Below are positions 38,422-45,715 of a stretch of 46,679 nucleotides of DNA, piece after piece; within the stretch, counting starts at the first letter, position 1; every line of letters starts with the position of its first letter. Location: positions 1 to 46,679 of the forward strand of contig JAFUYM010000066.1 in the NCBI GenBank assembly GCA_017470525.1. The letters are read 5' to 3'. Below the pieces are notes generated by a model that saw only the letters and a program-made list of their open reading frames with translations, had not been told where the DNA came from and searched no databases. Both the position numbers and the translations under genes were made by a program. Source of the stretch: Bacteroidaceae bacterium (GTDB lineage Bacteria > Bacteroidota > Bacteroidia > Bacteroidales > Bacteroidaceae).

Positions 38422-40004
38422 TTGAAAAGATAACTCATGCACTCACGGAGAATTTTGGCACCAAAGAGCCATAACGCTCCGAGATAGATGGCAGCGGCAA
38501 GGAGGATGCGTGTGATGAGCAACAGGAGCAGGTCTGCCCACGCATTGGGCATTTTTACCCATTCGGTCAGGGGACCAGCCCACGCGCTGGGCGTTTCTCT
38601 CCATTCGGTCAGGGGAAGGGTGACGAAATAGGTGATGAGCATGGTGGTTGCCGCGATGAGCAGGAAGGGAAGGATGTCTTTCAGGGCTGAAAGGAACGGA
38701 TAACGGATTTCCTGATAGAGAAAACGGTGCCAGATGCCGACCCAAAGAATGACAATAGCGACGTAGGCAAGAACCATGAGGTCAAGGTTCTGAAGTGAAA
38801 AGTGAAAAGTGAAAAGTGACAAATCCAAGCTTCTGATGCCTGAAGCATACACCATGAGGATGGAGCCGAGAATGGCACAGCCTTGTGCGATGATGTTCCA
38901 CATATAGACATCGGACTTGCCACGGGCAATGATGAGGTTGTAGTAGAGTGTGGCGATGGGCAGGAAGGCACCACCAATGCAGAGCAACTGCATCAGATGG
39001 GCGGAGGAAAGCCACTTTTCACCGATAAGTACTACGATAAATTCGGGTGCCACCAGTGAAAGCCCGAACATGACAGGGAAGGAAACGAAACAGGTGAAAC
39101 GGAGCATCTTGGAGAAGGCTCGACGGAGGCGTTCGAGGTCGTCGCCTACTTCTACAAAGGTGGGTTGTGCCACGCCTTGTACCATGCCCGTGATGGTGGA
39201 GGATCCCATGGTGTTCCACTTGTTGGCTTGGTTGTAGGTGCCCACTTCGTGCTTGGTGTAGAGTTTGCCGAGCACAACGGAGAAGATGTTGTTGTTCACA
39301 CCAATGAAGATGTTGGTGATGAGCATTTTAGACGAAAAGGCGAACATCTCTCGGATGGGGCCAGCCCATGCGCTGGGCGATTTTCTCCATTCGGATAGGG
39401 GGAAAGTGGGTTTCCAACCCGATATGACCCAACTGAGGATGCTGACCATGAGGTTGAAGACGATGGTTTGGGTGGCGAGTCCCCAGTATGCCATACCGTT
39501 GTATGCCATAGCGATGCCGACAATGCCTGATATGAGCAATGCCGTCAAGCCCATGATGGCAAGTTCTTTCTGCTTGATTTGTCGGAACAGAATGGCTCGT
39601 GGCACAATGCTGAACGAGGCGATGAAGAAGCCGAAGAAATAATAGCGGGAAAGATTGGTCAGAATGGGCTCATCGAAGAACCATGCGATGAGAGGGGCGC
39701 AGAAGAAGAAGAGAATGTAGAGGCACAGGCTCACCCCGATGTTGAACCAAAAGACGGAGTTGTAGTCGCTGTGGGTGGCATTTTTCTTATTGGTCAGTGC
39801 TGTCACAAAGCCGCTGTCTTGCAGGGAGTTGGCGATGAGCGTGAAGATGGTGAGCATGCCGATGAGACCATAATCCTCTTGTGAAAGCCGACGTGCCAAC
39901 AGGATGCCGAACACTGCATTCAGCACCTGCATGGCTCCGTTGTTTAAGGCTCCCCACAGGAAACCGTGAGCCGTCTTGTCTTTCAGGGAGGTGGATGGTT
40001 TCAA
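38403..40004 (-). CDS. Polysaccharide flippase (Wzx/MATE-like) with in-frame repeat insertions
   Basis: A 533-residue inner membrane protein with about 12-14 helices, resembling lipopolysaccharide or O-antigen exporters (polysaccharide_synt family): KTAHGFLWGALNNGAMQVLNAVFGILLARRLSQEDYG is a family opening. It would flip undecaprenyl-linked glycans to the periplasm. Three family-foreign segments interrupt loops: PLSEWRKSPSAWAG (202-215), PLTEWRETPSAWAG followed by PLTEWVKMPNAWAD (465-491), and SLFTFHFS (396-403), encoded by heptamer repeats. No glycosyltransferases lie adjacent, unusual for a flippase. A degenerate heptamer stretch (about 40005-40030) sits just before its start. Confidence 0.9.
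   Translation of the reverse strand: MKPSTSLKDKTAHGFLWGALNNGAMQVLNAVFGILLARRLSQEDYGLIGMLTIFTLIANSLQDSGFVTALTNKKNATHSDYNSVFWFNIGVSLCLYILFFFCAPLIAWFFDEPILTNLSRYYFFGFFIASFSIVPRAILFRQIKQKELAIMGLTALLISGIVGIAMAYNGMAYWGLATQTIVFNLMVSILSWVISGWKPTFPLSEWRKSPSAWAGPIREMFAFSSKMLITNIFIGVNNNIFSVVLGKLYTKHEVGTYNQANKWNTMGSSTITGMVQGVAQPTFVEVGDDLERLRRAFSKMLRFTCFVSFPVMFGLSLVAPEFIVVLIGEKWLSSAHLMQLLCIGGAFLPIATLYYNLIIARGKSDVYMWNIIAQGCAILGSILMVYASGIRSLDLSLFTFHFSLQNLDLMVLAYVAIVILWVGIWHRFLYQEIRYPFLSALKDILPFLLIAATTMLITYFVTLPLTEWRETPSAWAGPLTEWVKMPNAWADLLLLLITRILLAAAIYLGALWLFGAKILRECMSYLFKKNKEP
38532..38612. repeat. Two tandem copies of a 42-bp coding repeat in the flippase
   Basis: Two adjacent copies of a unit that reads CCATTCGGTCAGGGGA at one end and CCAGCCCACGCGCTGGG at the other, encoding residues 465-491. 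A related single copy is at 39360-39401. Each unit has a small GCCCA/TGGGC hairpin. Confidence 0.85.
38795..38819. repeat. Heptamer array inside the flippase gene
   Basis: 3.6 copies of GTGAAAA on the plus strand, encoding residues around 395-403. Three heptamers are 21 bp, so the frame is preserved. The unit type is like the intergenic heptamers elsewhere in the window. Confidence 0.85.
39360..39401. repeat. Single copy of the 42-bp coding repeat in the flippase
   Basis: Encodes residues 202-215, between SGWKPTF and PIREMFAFSSK, which are adjacent in typical family members. It shares CCAGCCCA[CT]GCGCTGGGCG and TCTCCATTCGG with 38532-38612. Confidence 0.85.
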
Positions 40005-40064
40005 TGAACAATTAGTAATTAATAATTAACAATTGCCGTGCGGCTTGTTCCTCAATGCTTTTCC

Positions 40065-40598
40065 TTAGTTATAGGCATTGACAGTGCTTCCGTCGTAATT
40101 GATGCGGTAGCGGTAAAGTCCGCGTTTGGTAACAGGTGGATTCTCTTCGTCTATTTGGTAGATGACCCCCTTGCTGTTCATGTCGAAAGTGGTGCCGCAC
40201 TTGGCGCAGTGGGCATAACCGTTGTTAGAAAGTGTGAGCCGTCGGTCAGCACGGTCGCAGATGGGGCAAGAGAGGTCGTAGCAGAGGGTTTCGTTGAAGT
40301 TGCTGGTGCCGACGATAAGCCCTCCAAGTCCGAAACCGAAGTTCTTGCTCAGAGCATCAAGGTTGTAGTCAGTCGAACTGCCAGCACTTTCCATCGTTAC
40401 CTTCGTCACGCCGTTCACCACATGCTTTCTGATGCTGGCGAATTGTCCTGGATTTCCCATCACATTGAATAGTTCCACATATTGCAGGACATCGAAACGG
40501 CAGAACACATGTTCGCGATTGGAGAAAGTAGATGTAGCATCATCACTGCATCCGCACAAAAGAAGGATGGGAAAAAGGAGAAAGGCAAGTTTTTTCAT
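40065..40598 (-). CDS. Lipoprotein with Cys-rich zinc-ribbon-like segment
   Basis: A 177-residue protein with lipoprotein signal MKKLAFLLFPILLLCGCSDD (lipidated Cys17 probable). The C-terminal part has CysProIleCys (SCPICDRAD) and CysAlaLysCys (AHCAKCGTTFD), spaced about 20 residues apart, resembling a zinc ribbon or rubredoxin-like knuckle and a Rieske-type iron-sulfur context cannot be excluded. It starts 2 bp after the aldo/keto reductase stop, so they form an operon. Exported iron or zinc-binding proteins of this kind are unusual; I do not recognise a function. Confidence 0.75.
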   Translation of the reverse strand: MKKLAFLLFPILLLCGCSDDATSTFSNREHVFCRFDVLQYVELFNVMGNPGQFASIRKHVVNGVTKVTMESAGSSTDYNLDALSKNFGFGLGGLIVGTSNFNETLCYDLSCPICDRADRRLTLSNNGYAHCAKCGTTFDMNSKGVIYQIDEENPPVTKRGLYRYRINYDGSTVNAYN

Positions 40599-40600
40599 CG

Positions 40601-41572
40601 TTAGAACCACAATTCTTTGTTGTTGATAATGGTGTTGATGTGCCACAACTCCTCCTCGCTGAAGGTGAGGTTGTTGAGCGTGTCGAGGTTGTTCTCCAAT
40701 TGTGCAACCGATGAAGTGCCGATGATGCAACTGGTCACACGTTCGTCTGCCAACACCCATGCGAGTGCCATCTGAGCAATGCTCTGTCCACGCATCTTGG
40801 CAATGCGAGCCAGTTTCTTCACTGCCTCCACACGCTCCGGGGTCACTTGGCTCTGTTGCAGGAAGCCAGTGCTGCGAGCAGCACGACTGCCTTCGGGTAT
40901 GCCATCATTATATTTGCCAGTCAACAGCCCTTGTGCAAGAGGGGAGAAGCAGATGATGCCGCTGCCATTGTCGGCTGCAATCTGGAAATTGTTGTTTTTG
41001 GCTTTTGGGTCGAGCATCGAGCAACGGTATTGGGAGAGTAAGCACGGCACATTTGCTTCCTTCAGGATGTCATAACACTTTTGCTGCAACTCTGGTGGAT
41101 ATTTTGAGATGCCCACATAAAGTGCTTTGCCCTGACGCACCAAGTCGATGAGTGCCTGCATCGTCTCTTCAATGGGGGTCACTCCATCGTAACGGTGGCT
41201 GTAGAAAATGTCGAAATATTCCACCCCCGTCCGCTTGAGGCTCTGGTCACACGAGGCGAAGAGGTTCTTGCGGCTGCTGTTGCCGCCATACACTCCCGGC
41301 CACATATCGTGCCCAGCCTTCGACGAGATAAACATCTCGTCGCGATGGCTTGCCAGATTGTTCTTCAAGATTCTACCGAAATTCGTCTCTGCCGACCCCG
41401 GCACAGGCCCATAATTGTTCGCCAAATCAAAATGGCAAATGCCCGCATCGAATGCCTTCACCACCATCTGCGTGGCTACCGAGAAGTCATCGACAGAACC
41501 GAAATTGTGCCACAAGCCGAGGCTCAGCACAGGGAGTTGCACTCCCGAATGTCCGCAGTATTTGTAAATCAT
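40601..41572 (-). CDS. Aldo/keto reductase, YghZ-like
   Basis: A 323-residue NADPH-dependent reductase with the (beta/alpha)8 fold. The catalytic tetrad is Asp49 and Tyr54 (HFDLANNYGP), Lys85 (SSKAG) and His126 (YSHRYDG). GISKYPPE and IGTSSVAQLENN are typical coenzyme-site regions. Sequence is closest to YghZ, reported to reduce L-glyceraldehyde 3-phosphate and methylglyoxal. It is followed by the Cys-rich lipoprotein with no gap and preceded by the TraB-family gene 7 bp away. Confidence 0.92.
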   Translation of the reverse strand: MIYKYCGHSGVQLPVLSLGLWHNFGSVDDFSVATQMVVKAFDAGICHFDLANNYGPVPGSAETNFGRILKNNLASHRDEMFISSKAGHDMWPGVYGGNSSRKNLFASCDQSLKRTGVEYFDIFYSHRYDGVTPIEETMQALIDLVRQGKALYVGISKYPPELQQKCYDILKEANVPCLLSQYRCSMLDPKAKNNNFQIAADNGSGIICFSPLAQGLLTGKYNDGIPEGSRAARSTGFLQQSQVTPERVEAVKKLARIAKMRGQSIAQMALAWVLADERVTSCIIGTSSVAQLENNLDTLNNLTFSEEELWHINTIINNKELWF

Positions 41573-41579
41573 ACGTCTT

Positions 41580-42503
41580 CTATTTGTTTCTTTTCACTTG
41601 TTTCACCTTATATCCAGCATCTTTGAGCATCGCAATGATGCCGTCCTCTCCAAGCAAATGGGCTGCACCGAAGACGAACATCGTCGGGGATTGCTTCATG
41701 GCGGCTTGCATCTTGGGAATCCACTTCTTATTGCGTCCTCGCACGTCTACAGGATTTGAACTTATGAGCCAAATTCCCCTGCTGGCAAAACTGTCGTAGT
41801 CGCCTTTCATCCAGCAGTCTGTTATTTCAGCCAAGATTTTCCATACGTCAAGCATTTTCTGCTTATACTCATCATAGTTGTTAAGGATACTTACAAGCGA
41901 ATCCACAGAAGCATCCAACTCCATCGTTAAGCCCATCGTATTTGGAATACTGTCCATTCTTGCAAGGTCGTCAAGATGTCCCACCGTCATTCCTCGCTGA
42001 ATGGCTCTTTCAATGCTGGTTGCGTCGATGCGTGTGGAGTCTATAGTACCGCTGCTGCTAAACTCGGGGTACATCTTCATCGCCTCTGCTTCAATGGCAT
42101 GGTTAAACATCAGCATGAAAGCGCTGGGCTTCAAGTTGACTTTAGGTTTTATGTCTTTGTTGAATACCTCCCTTACCTTTCCGCGCAGCATGTTGAACTG
42201 CTCCGTAGTCAGCAAGTCCCCGATAGTCATACTGTCGGGAAGAAAGATATCCTTTGTGGTGGTCTTCACCTGGCTGATGACTTGCTGGTCGCTCAAGTTT
42301 TGCTCCGCATATAACTGACGACATTGTGCCTCCGCCTCAATGTATTCGGGGATGCTGTCGAGTAGCGAGCCAGACAGCGTATGAATCGTGCCAAGCATAT
42401 ACGACGGCTCCTTCAGCCCCTTGCCGCTGATGCGGAAAAGGAACTGGGCGTTTGTAGTGGCTGCTACCAAACAGAACAGCGTTGCAATGATTGCTTTCTT
42501 CAT
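41580..42503 (-). CDS. TraB/GumN family protein, exported
   Basis: A 307-residue protein with signal peptide MKKAIIATLFCLVAATTNAQ. It shows the family's two conserved segments: MLGTIHTLSGSLLD (GxxH) near the N-terminus and MFVFGAAHLLGEDGIIAMLKDAGY near the C-terminus. The TIKI/TraB fold includes metalloproteases; the GxxH motifs and a Glu in between would bind metal. The activity of bacterial members is largely uncharacterised. It probably acts in the periplasm. Confidence 0.9.
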   Translation of the reverse strand: MKKAIIATLFCLVAATTNAQFLFRISGKGLKEPSYMLGTIHTLSGSLLDSIPEYIEAEAQCRQLYAEQNLSDQQVISQVKTTTKDIFLPDSMTIGDLLTTEQFNMLRGKVREVFNKDIKPKVNLKPSAFMLMFNHAIEAEAMKMYPEFSSSGTIDSTRIDATSIERAIQRGMTVGHLDDLARMDSIPNTMGLTMELDASVDSLVSILNNYDEYKQKMLDVWKILAEITDCWMKGDYDSFASRGIWLISSNPVDVRGRNKKWIPKMQAAMKQSPTMFVFGAAHLLGEDGIIAMLKDAGYKVKQVKRNK

Positions 42504-42546
42504 CTTTTGTTTGTCCAGTTGTTTTATTTACGGATGAAACTTCACT

Positions 42547-42823
42547 TCATTTGTTAGCATCCTCATACCACCATTTCGTAGTCTCTGAGTGTTGGCGAAG
42601 TCGTGCTATCTGTGCCAGTTTCTGCTCCCGCGAGCAGGGATGCAATGACATTTGTTGCACCTCCCGTTGTGCAGCCATGCTGTTCGTGCGGTGAAAAGCG
42701 TTGATATACCAACCGTCCACTGATGAAATCTTCTGCATACTCTTCCAGTTTGTGCAGACCTTCGGGTGTGAAACCCTCGGCAATAATGGTGCGGATGGAT
42801 GCCCAAAAATCTGCGTTGTTCAT
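42547..42823 (-). pseudogene. Truncated and frameshifted remnant (polyvalent-type mobile-element protein?)
   Basis: Frame 1 gives MNNADFWASIRTIIAEGFTP...EEYAEDFISGRLVYQRFSPHEQHGCTTGGATNVIASLLAGAE and then diverges to a stop at 42563. The other frame continues EQKLAQIARLRQHSETTKWWYEDANK to a stop at 42547, in the style of the same family. I recall similar openings (RFSxxEQHGxxxGGxxNVIASLLAGAE) in long proteins of phages and conjugative elements. The full protein is absent. This is therefore probably a decayed 5' fragment, with a frameshift near 42630. Alternatively an 86-residue intact gene of unknown function. It starts 10 bp before argH's stop. Confidence 0.55.
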
Positions 42824-42833
42824 GATGATTCTT

Positions 42834-44171
42834 TTAATTTAGCAATTTCTTCACCGCCGTTTCCATCTTCTCAAACTTGAAGCCAGTCATCACATCGTTC
42901 ATGAGGGTTTGGATTTTGTCGTTGCAGAGGTTACCGATGGAGCCTTCGTGGGTGTGGTGGATGTCCTTGTTAGGGGTGAAGTTGCCTGCCTCGATGTCGA
43001 GACCCACTTTCTTGTAGGCATCGCGGAAAGGCATTCCCTCACGGGCAAGGCGGTTCACCTCTTCGACGGAGAACATCGGGTCGTAGATGGGGGTGTCGAG
43101 GATGTGCTCGTTCACCTCCATCTTATTAATAATGTATGCCGCCATCTGGAGGCAGTCCTTCAGTTCGTCAAAGGCAGGAAGGAAGACCTCCTTGATGATT
43201 TGCAGGTCGCGGAAGTAGCCGACGGGCAGGTTGTTCATAATCATCGTGACCGTGACAGGTAGTGACTGGAGTTTGTTGCACTTGGCACGGGTCAACTCAA
43301 ACACGTCGGGGTTCTTCTTGTGGGGCATGATGCTGGAGCCTGTGGTGCAATCGGCTGGGAGTTTCACGAAGCCGAAGTTCTGCGAATTGAACATACACGC
43401 ATCGAAAGCCAGTTTTGCCAATGTGCCGGCAATGCTTGCCATCGAGAATGCCACGTTCCTTTCTGTCTTGCCACGCCCCATCTGGGCATACACCACATTG
43501 TAATCCATCGAGTCGAAGCCTAACAGGTCGGTGGTCATCTGACGGTTCAATGGGAACGAACTGCCGTAGCCGGCAGCCGAACCGAGTGGGTTGCGGTTGG
43601 TAATCTTCCATGCCGCTTGCAGATACTGCATATCGTCAACGAGCCCTTCTGCGTATGCCCCGAACCACAAGCCGAAACTGCTGGGCATCGCCACTTGAAG
43701 GTGTGTATAACCTGGCATCAGCACGTTCTTGTAACGCTCCGACTGCACGATGAGTTCGTCGAAAAGGTTCTTCACCAACCCTGCCAACTCCTTGATTTGG
43801 TCGCGGATGAACAACTTCAAATCCACCAACACTTGGTCGTTGCGGCTTCTGCCCGAGTGAATCTTCTTGCCGATGTCGCCGAGTTTGCGGGTCAGCATCA
43901 TCTCCACCTGCGAGTGTACATCCTCCACGCCTTCCTCAATCACAAACTCGCCCTTCTCCGCCTGCCGATAGATGGCTTTCAACTCCTTTAGCAGCACCTG
44001 CAACTCATCCGCTGTCAGCAGGTCAATCGACTGCAACATGGTGATGTGCGCCATCGAGCCAAGCACGTCGTATTTCGCCAGATACAAGTCCATCTCGCGG
44101 TCTCTGCCCACGGTGAACTTCTCGATTTCTTCCGTCATGGAGACGTTTTTCGTCCACAACTTATCTGCCAT
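42834..44171 (-). CDS. argH: Argininosuccinate lyase
   Basis: A 445-residue cytoplasmic enzyme, last step of arginine biosynthesis, splitting argininosuccinate into arginine and fumarate. It carries HSGRSRNDQ (105-113) and the fumarase/aspartase superfamily signature GSSIMPHKKNPD (278-289). The start MADKLWTKN gives the normal N-terminus; another Met lies two codons upstream. The longer frame beyond runs through the family B repeat at 44179-44360 and is not coding. No other arg genes are nearby. Confidence 0.95.
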   Translation of the reverse strand: MADKLWTKNVSMTEEIEKFTVGRDREMDLYLAKYDVLGSMAHITMLQSIDLLTADELQVLLKELKAIYRQAEKGEFVIEEGVEDVHSQVEMMLTRKLGDIGKKIHSGRSRNDQVLVDLKLFIRDQIKELAGLVKNLFDELIVQSERYKNVLMPGYTHLQVAMPSSFGLWFGAYAEGLVDDMQYLQAAWKITNRNPLGSAAGYGSSFPLNRQMTTDLLGFDSMDYNVVYAQMGRGKTERNVAFSMASIAGTLAKLAFDACMFNSQNFGFVKLPADCTTGSSIMPHKKNPDVFELTRAKCNKLQSLPVTVTMIMNNLPVGYFRDLQIIKEVFLPAFDELKDCLQMAAYIINKMEVNEHILDTPIYDPMFSVEEVNRLAREGMPFRDAYKKVGLDIEAGNFTPNKDIHHTHEGSIGNLCNDKIQTLMNDVMTGFKFEKMETAVKKLLN

Positions 44172-44178
44172 AGTCATG

Positions 44179-44360
44179 TTTTTTTGAACAACGAATTTGA
44201 CTAATTTGACGAATCTCTGGAGAAATGCCGCAAGCGGCGACGAATCTTGGCGAATGACATTGGCTACGCCGAGCTGAAGGTTCGTTTTCATTCGTTGCCG
44301 CTTGCGGCATTGTCCATCTATCCTTCATTAGAAAAATTCGTTCTATTCGTTGTTGAAAAA
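44179..44360. repeat. MITE-like palindromic element, family B copy 2
   Basis: Outer arms TTTTTTGAACAACGAAT (44180-44196) and ATTCGTTGTTGAAAAA (44345-44360) pair with one mismatch. Inner arms AATGCCGCAAGCGGC (44224-44238) and GCCGCTTGCGGCATT (44297-44311) extend to 22 bp each. 33 bp (44280-44312) are identical to copy 1. It fills the gap between SRPBCC and argH. Confidence 0.88.
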
Positions 44361-44365
44361 TAAAC

Positions 44366-44827
44366 TCATTCGTAGGGTATCATTGCCAGCATGTCGGCAA
44401 ACTTGTCCACACCTTTCTCCAAGTGGCTGCCCAGCATCTGCTTCATGAAGAAGTTGAGGTCGGCATCAATCGTCACCTTGATTTTGCTGGTCGTGTCGCT
44501 TGTCGGCAACATCTGAATCCATAGTTTGAAACTCACAGGCGAGTTGGTCGAAGCGAACTTCACACACTTCTCGGGTTCACGCTCCACAATCTTCACGGCA
44601 ATGTTGCCAATCGGACCAACAGGACCGCTCACCGTGTCAGTCGTGAACTCCATCTGCTCAATCCCCTTGCGCACCTCCTCTATCTTGTCAGCAGGGATTT
44701 GCGCCTGCACGTTCGGATCGTTAAAGCGTTCCTTGATGACTGTCAGGTTCGTCAAGTCCGACACCTTGGCATACACCGCACTCTGCGAGTACGGCACTTG
44801 CTTGATTTGACTTTCGTATTTTGCCAT
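44366..44827 (-). CDS. SRPBCC-fold protein (polyketide cyclase/START-like)
   Basis: A 153-residue protein starting MAKYESQIKQVPYSQSAVYAKVSDLTNL, typical of the SRPBCC ligand-binding fold (START/Bet v1), with a curved beta sheet and a long C-terminal helix (LGSHLEKGVDKFADMLAMIPYE). It probably binds a hydrophobic ligand in the cytoplasm; no enzyme activity can be inferred. It is flanked on both sides by family B repeat elements and lies between pyrE and argH. Confidence 0.85.
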   Translation of the reverse strand: MAKYESQIKQVPYSQSAVYAKVSDLTNLTVIKERFNDPNVQAQIPADKIEEVRKGIEQMEFTTDTVSGPVGPIGNIAVKIVEREPEKCVKFASTNSPVSFKLWIQMLPTSDTTSKIKVTIDADLNFFMKQMLGSHLEKGVDKFADMLAMIPYE

Positions 44828-44835
44828 ACATCTAA

Positions 44836-45003
44836 TTTTTGAACAACGAATTTATCGAATAGGGCGAATAATTGTTTAAGAATGCCGCAAGCGGCAACGA
44901 AGACAAACGAATGTCATTTGACCCAATTCACTCAGTCGAGCAGAAGGTCGTTATTACTTTCCGCATTTTCACCCATTCGGATTATTCGTCATATTCGTTG
45001 TTT
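44836..45003. repeat. MITE-like palindromic element, family B copy 3
   Basis: Left end TTTTTGAACAACGAATTTAT and AATGCCGCAAGCGGCAACGA (44881-44900), right end GATTATTCGTCATATTCGTT near 44980-45001. The right half is more degenerate than in copies 1 and 2. It reaches into the end of pyrE and supplies its final codons and stop. Confidence 0.8.
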
Positions 45004-45627
45004 CCACTCGCTTGGGTTAGCCCTCCATTCGTTCAACACAGGAATCTGATTCTCCGTGATGTAGCCAGTCTTCAATGCCACATCCAGCACAGCCTCGTAG
45101 TTGGTCAGCGTGATGAGTTTCACCTTGGCATCGTCGAAGGATTTCTTTGCCACATCGAAGCCATACGTGTAACTTGCCACCATGCCAATCACGTCGCATC
45201 CGTTGTTGCGGATGGCTTCGACAGCCTTCAGCGAAGAGCCGCCAGTGGAGATGAGGTCTTCAATCACCACCACCTTCATGCCCGGTTTCAGTTCGCCTTC
45301 GATGAGGTTTTCCAGCCCGTGGTCTTTTGGTTTGCTGCGCACATACACAAAAGGCTTGTGCAGAGCATCAGCCACCAATGCTCCCTGTGGGATGGCACCC
45401 GTAGCCACACCTGCAATCGCATCCACCTCCTGAAAGTTCTCCTCGATGATGCGGCAAATCTCCAACTTCACGAAGTTGCGCAAATCGGGATAACTCAATG
45501 TCTTCCGGTTATCGCAATAGAACGGTGACTTCCAGCCGCTTGCCCAAGTGAACGGGTTCTCCGGCTGCAACTTAATCGCCTTAATATTCAGCAGTTTTCC
45601 TGCAAAAATCTTCTCCAATGTTTTCAT
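44989..45627 (-). CDS. pyrE: Orotate phosphoribosyltransferase
   Basis: A 212-residue enzyme of de novo pyrimidine synthesis, making OMP from orotate and PRPP. The PRPP-binding signature VVVIEDLISTGGSS spans 119-132; WKSPFYCDNRKTLSYPD near 32-48 is typical of the family. Start MKTLEKIFAGKLL chosen for normal length. The C-terminus (WKQRI) is encoded by the edge of the family B element, replacing the usual short WKGK-like end. It is divergent from pyrH, from a shared 88-bp region. Confidence 0.95.
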   Translation of the reverse strand: MKTLEKIFAGKLLNIKAIKLQPENPFTWASGWKSPFYCDNRKTLSYPDLRNFVKLEICRIIEENFQEVDAIAGVATGAIPQGALVADALHKPFVYVRSKPKDHGLENLIEGELKPGMKVVVIEDLISTGGSSLKAVEAIRNNGCDVIGMVASYTYGFDVAKKSFDDAKVKLITLTNYEAVLDVALKTGYITENQIPVLNEWRANPSEWKQRI

Positions 45628-45655
45628 AATTCTTTGCAATTTAATTGTTGGTTTG

Positions 45656-45687
45656 TTGCAAAGGTACGAATTTATTTTGTACCTTTG
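45656..45687. promoter_or_regulatory. Divergent promoters of pyrE and pyrH
   Basis: TACCTTTG on the plus strand at 45680-45687 with TTG at 45656-45658 (spacing 21) serves pyrH. TACCTTTG on the minus strand at 45659-45666 serves pyrE; its -33 element is unclear. The two -7 boxes face outward with a 13-bp gap, so the promoters overlap and are probably mutually exclusive. Confidence 0.7.
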
Positions 45688-45715
45688 CACACATATTCTC
45701 TAAAATGTTATTTTC

